From assembly GCA_029256485.1 (NCBI GenBank), contig JAQSXU010000173.1, forward strand, positions 1 to 6,837: a stretch of DNA of 6,837 nucleotides. The letters run 5' to 3'. Source of the DNA: Clostridiaceae bacterium. GTDB taxonomy: Bacteria > Bacillota_A > Clostridia > Clostridiales > Clostridiaceae. This document shows positions 6,781 to 6,837 of this stretch, in pieces. The notes beneath the pieces are model-generated. The model saw only the letters and a list, made by a program, of their open reading frames with translations, was not told where the DNA came from and did not search any database. Each line of letters starts with the position of its first letter. Position 1 is the first letter of the stretch. The translations under genes and the position numbers were made by a program.

Positions 6781-6837
6781 TTAAATTATATCTGCAATAG
6801 TATTAACTGCATCTTCATTTAGCAGATTATTATTTAA
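6781..6837 (-). CDS. Possible C-terminal end of a convergent gene (partial)
   Basis: The minus strand is open from the window edge to TAA at 6783-6781, giving 18 residues ending NEDAVNTIADII. The composition looks like an ordinary amphipathic protein C-terminus, and a hairpin lies just beyond the stop. So short an open frame can occur by chance and I recognise no family; it could equally be non-coding spacer. Confidence 0.3.
   Translation of the reverse strand, partial: LNNNLLNEDAVNTIADII

Noticed and set aside
1..6837. CRISPR arrays, insertion sequences, tRNA or rRNA genes, attachment sites
   Set aside because: No spaced direct repeats, transposase frames, terminal inverted repeats, or tRNA/rRNA-like sequences were seen; the region looks like ordinary chromosomal core metabolism.

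Overview
The window comes from an AT-rich, low-G+C Gram-positive strict anaerobe, most likely a Clostridium sensu stricto or close relative. The reasons are strong AAGGAGG ribosome binding sites, A-ending codon use, a single-chain clostridial-type pyruvate:ferredoxin oxidoreductase, a pyruvate formate-lyase, and factor-independent terminators after short A/T-rich leaders. I cannot name the species from sequence alone.

Layout. Positions 1-3449 (minus strand) hold almost all of pyruvate:ferredoxin oxidoreductase (nifJ); only its last 20-25 or so residues lie outside the window. Positions 3450-3535 are its short leader. Positions 3536-3571 form a minus-strand terminator that ends the next gene upstream, a 166-residue six-helix membrane protein at 3570-4070 (GTG start) resembling an ECF-transporter S component. 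Positions 4071-4464 are a 394-base divergent control region: two small dyads, a sigma-A-type promoter, a ZTP (pfl-motif) riboswitch with an overlapping intrinsic terminator, and a further segment that can pair either with the terminator arm or with the ribosome binding site. Positions 4465-6711 (plus strand) encode full-length pyruvate formate-lyase (pflB). A terminator hairpin follows at 6730-6759, and the last 57 bases may be the C-terminal end of a convergent minus-strand gene.

How it works together. NifJ and PflB are the two anaerobic routes from pyruvate plus CoA to acetyl-CoA. NifJ yields CO2 and reduced ferredoxin; PflB yields formate. The ZTP riboswitch senses ZTP/ZMP, which accumulates when 10-formyl-tetrahydrofolate is short. 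Placing it before pflB suggests that here PFL mainly supplies formate for one-carbon and purine synthesis, while NifJ carries the main catabolic flux. This is inference from the arrangement and from what is known of the riboswitch class.

The most interesting new point is in the leader downstream of the riboswitch terminator. Positions 4422-4430 are a perfect 9-base complement of the terminator's 3' side (4390-4398), and the overlapping segment 4419-4424 is a perfect complement of the pflB ribosome binding site (4452-4457). Together these could couple the transcriptional switch to translational control.
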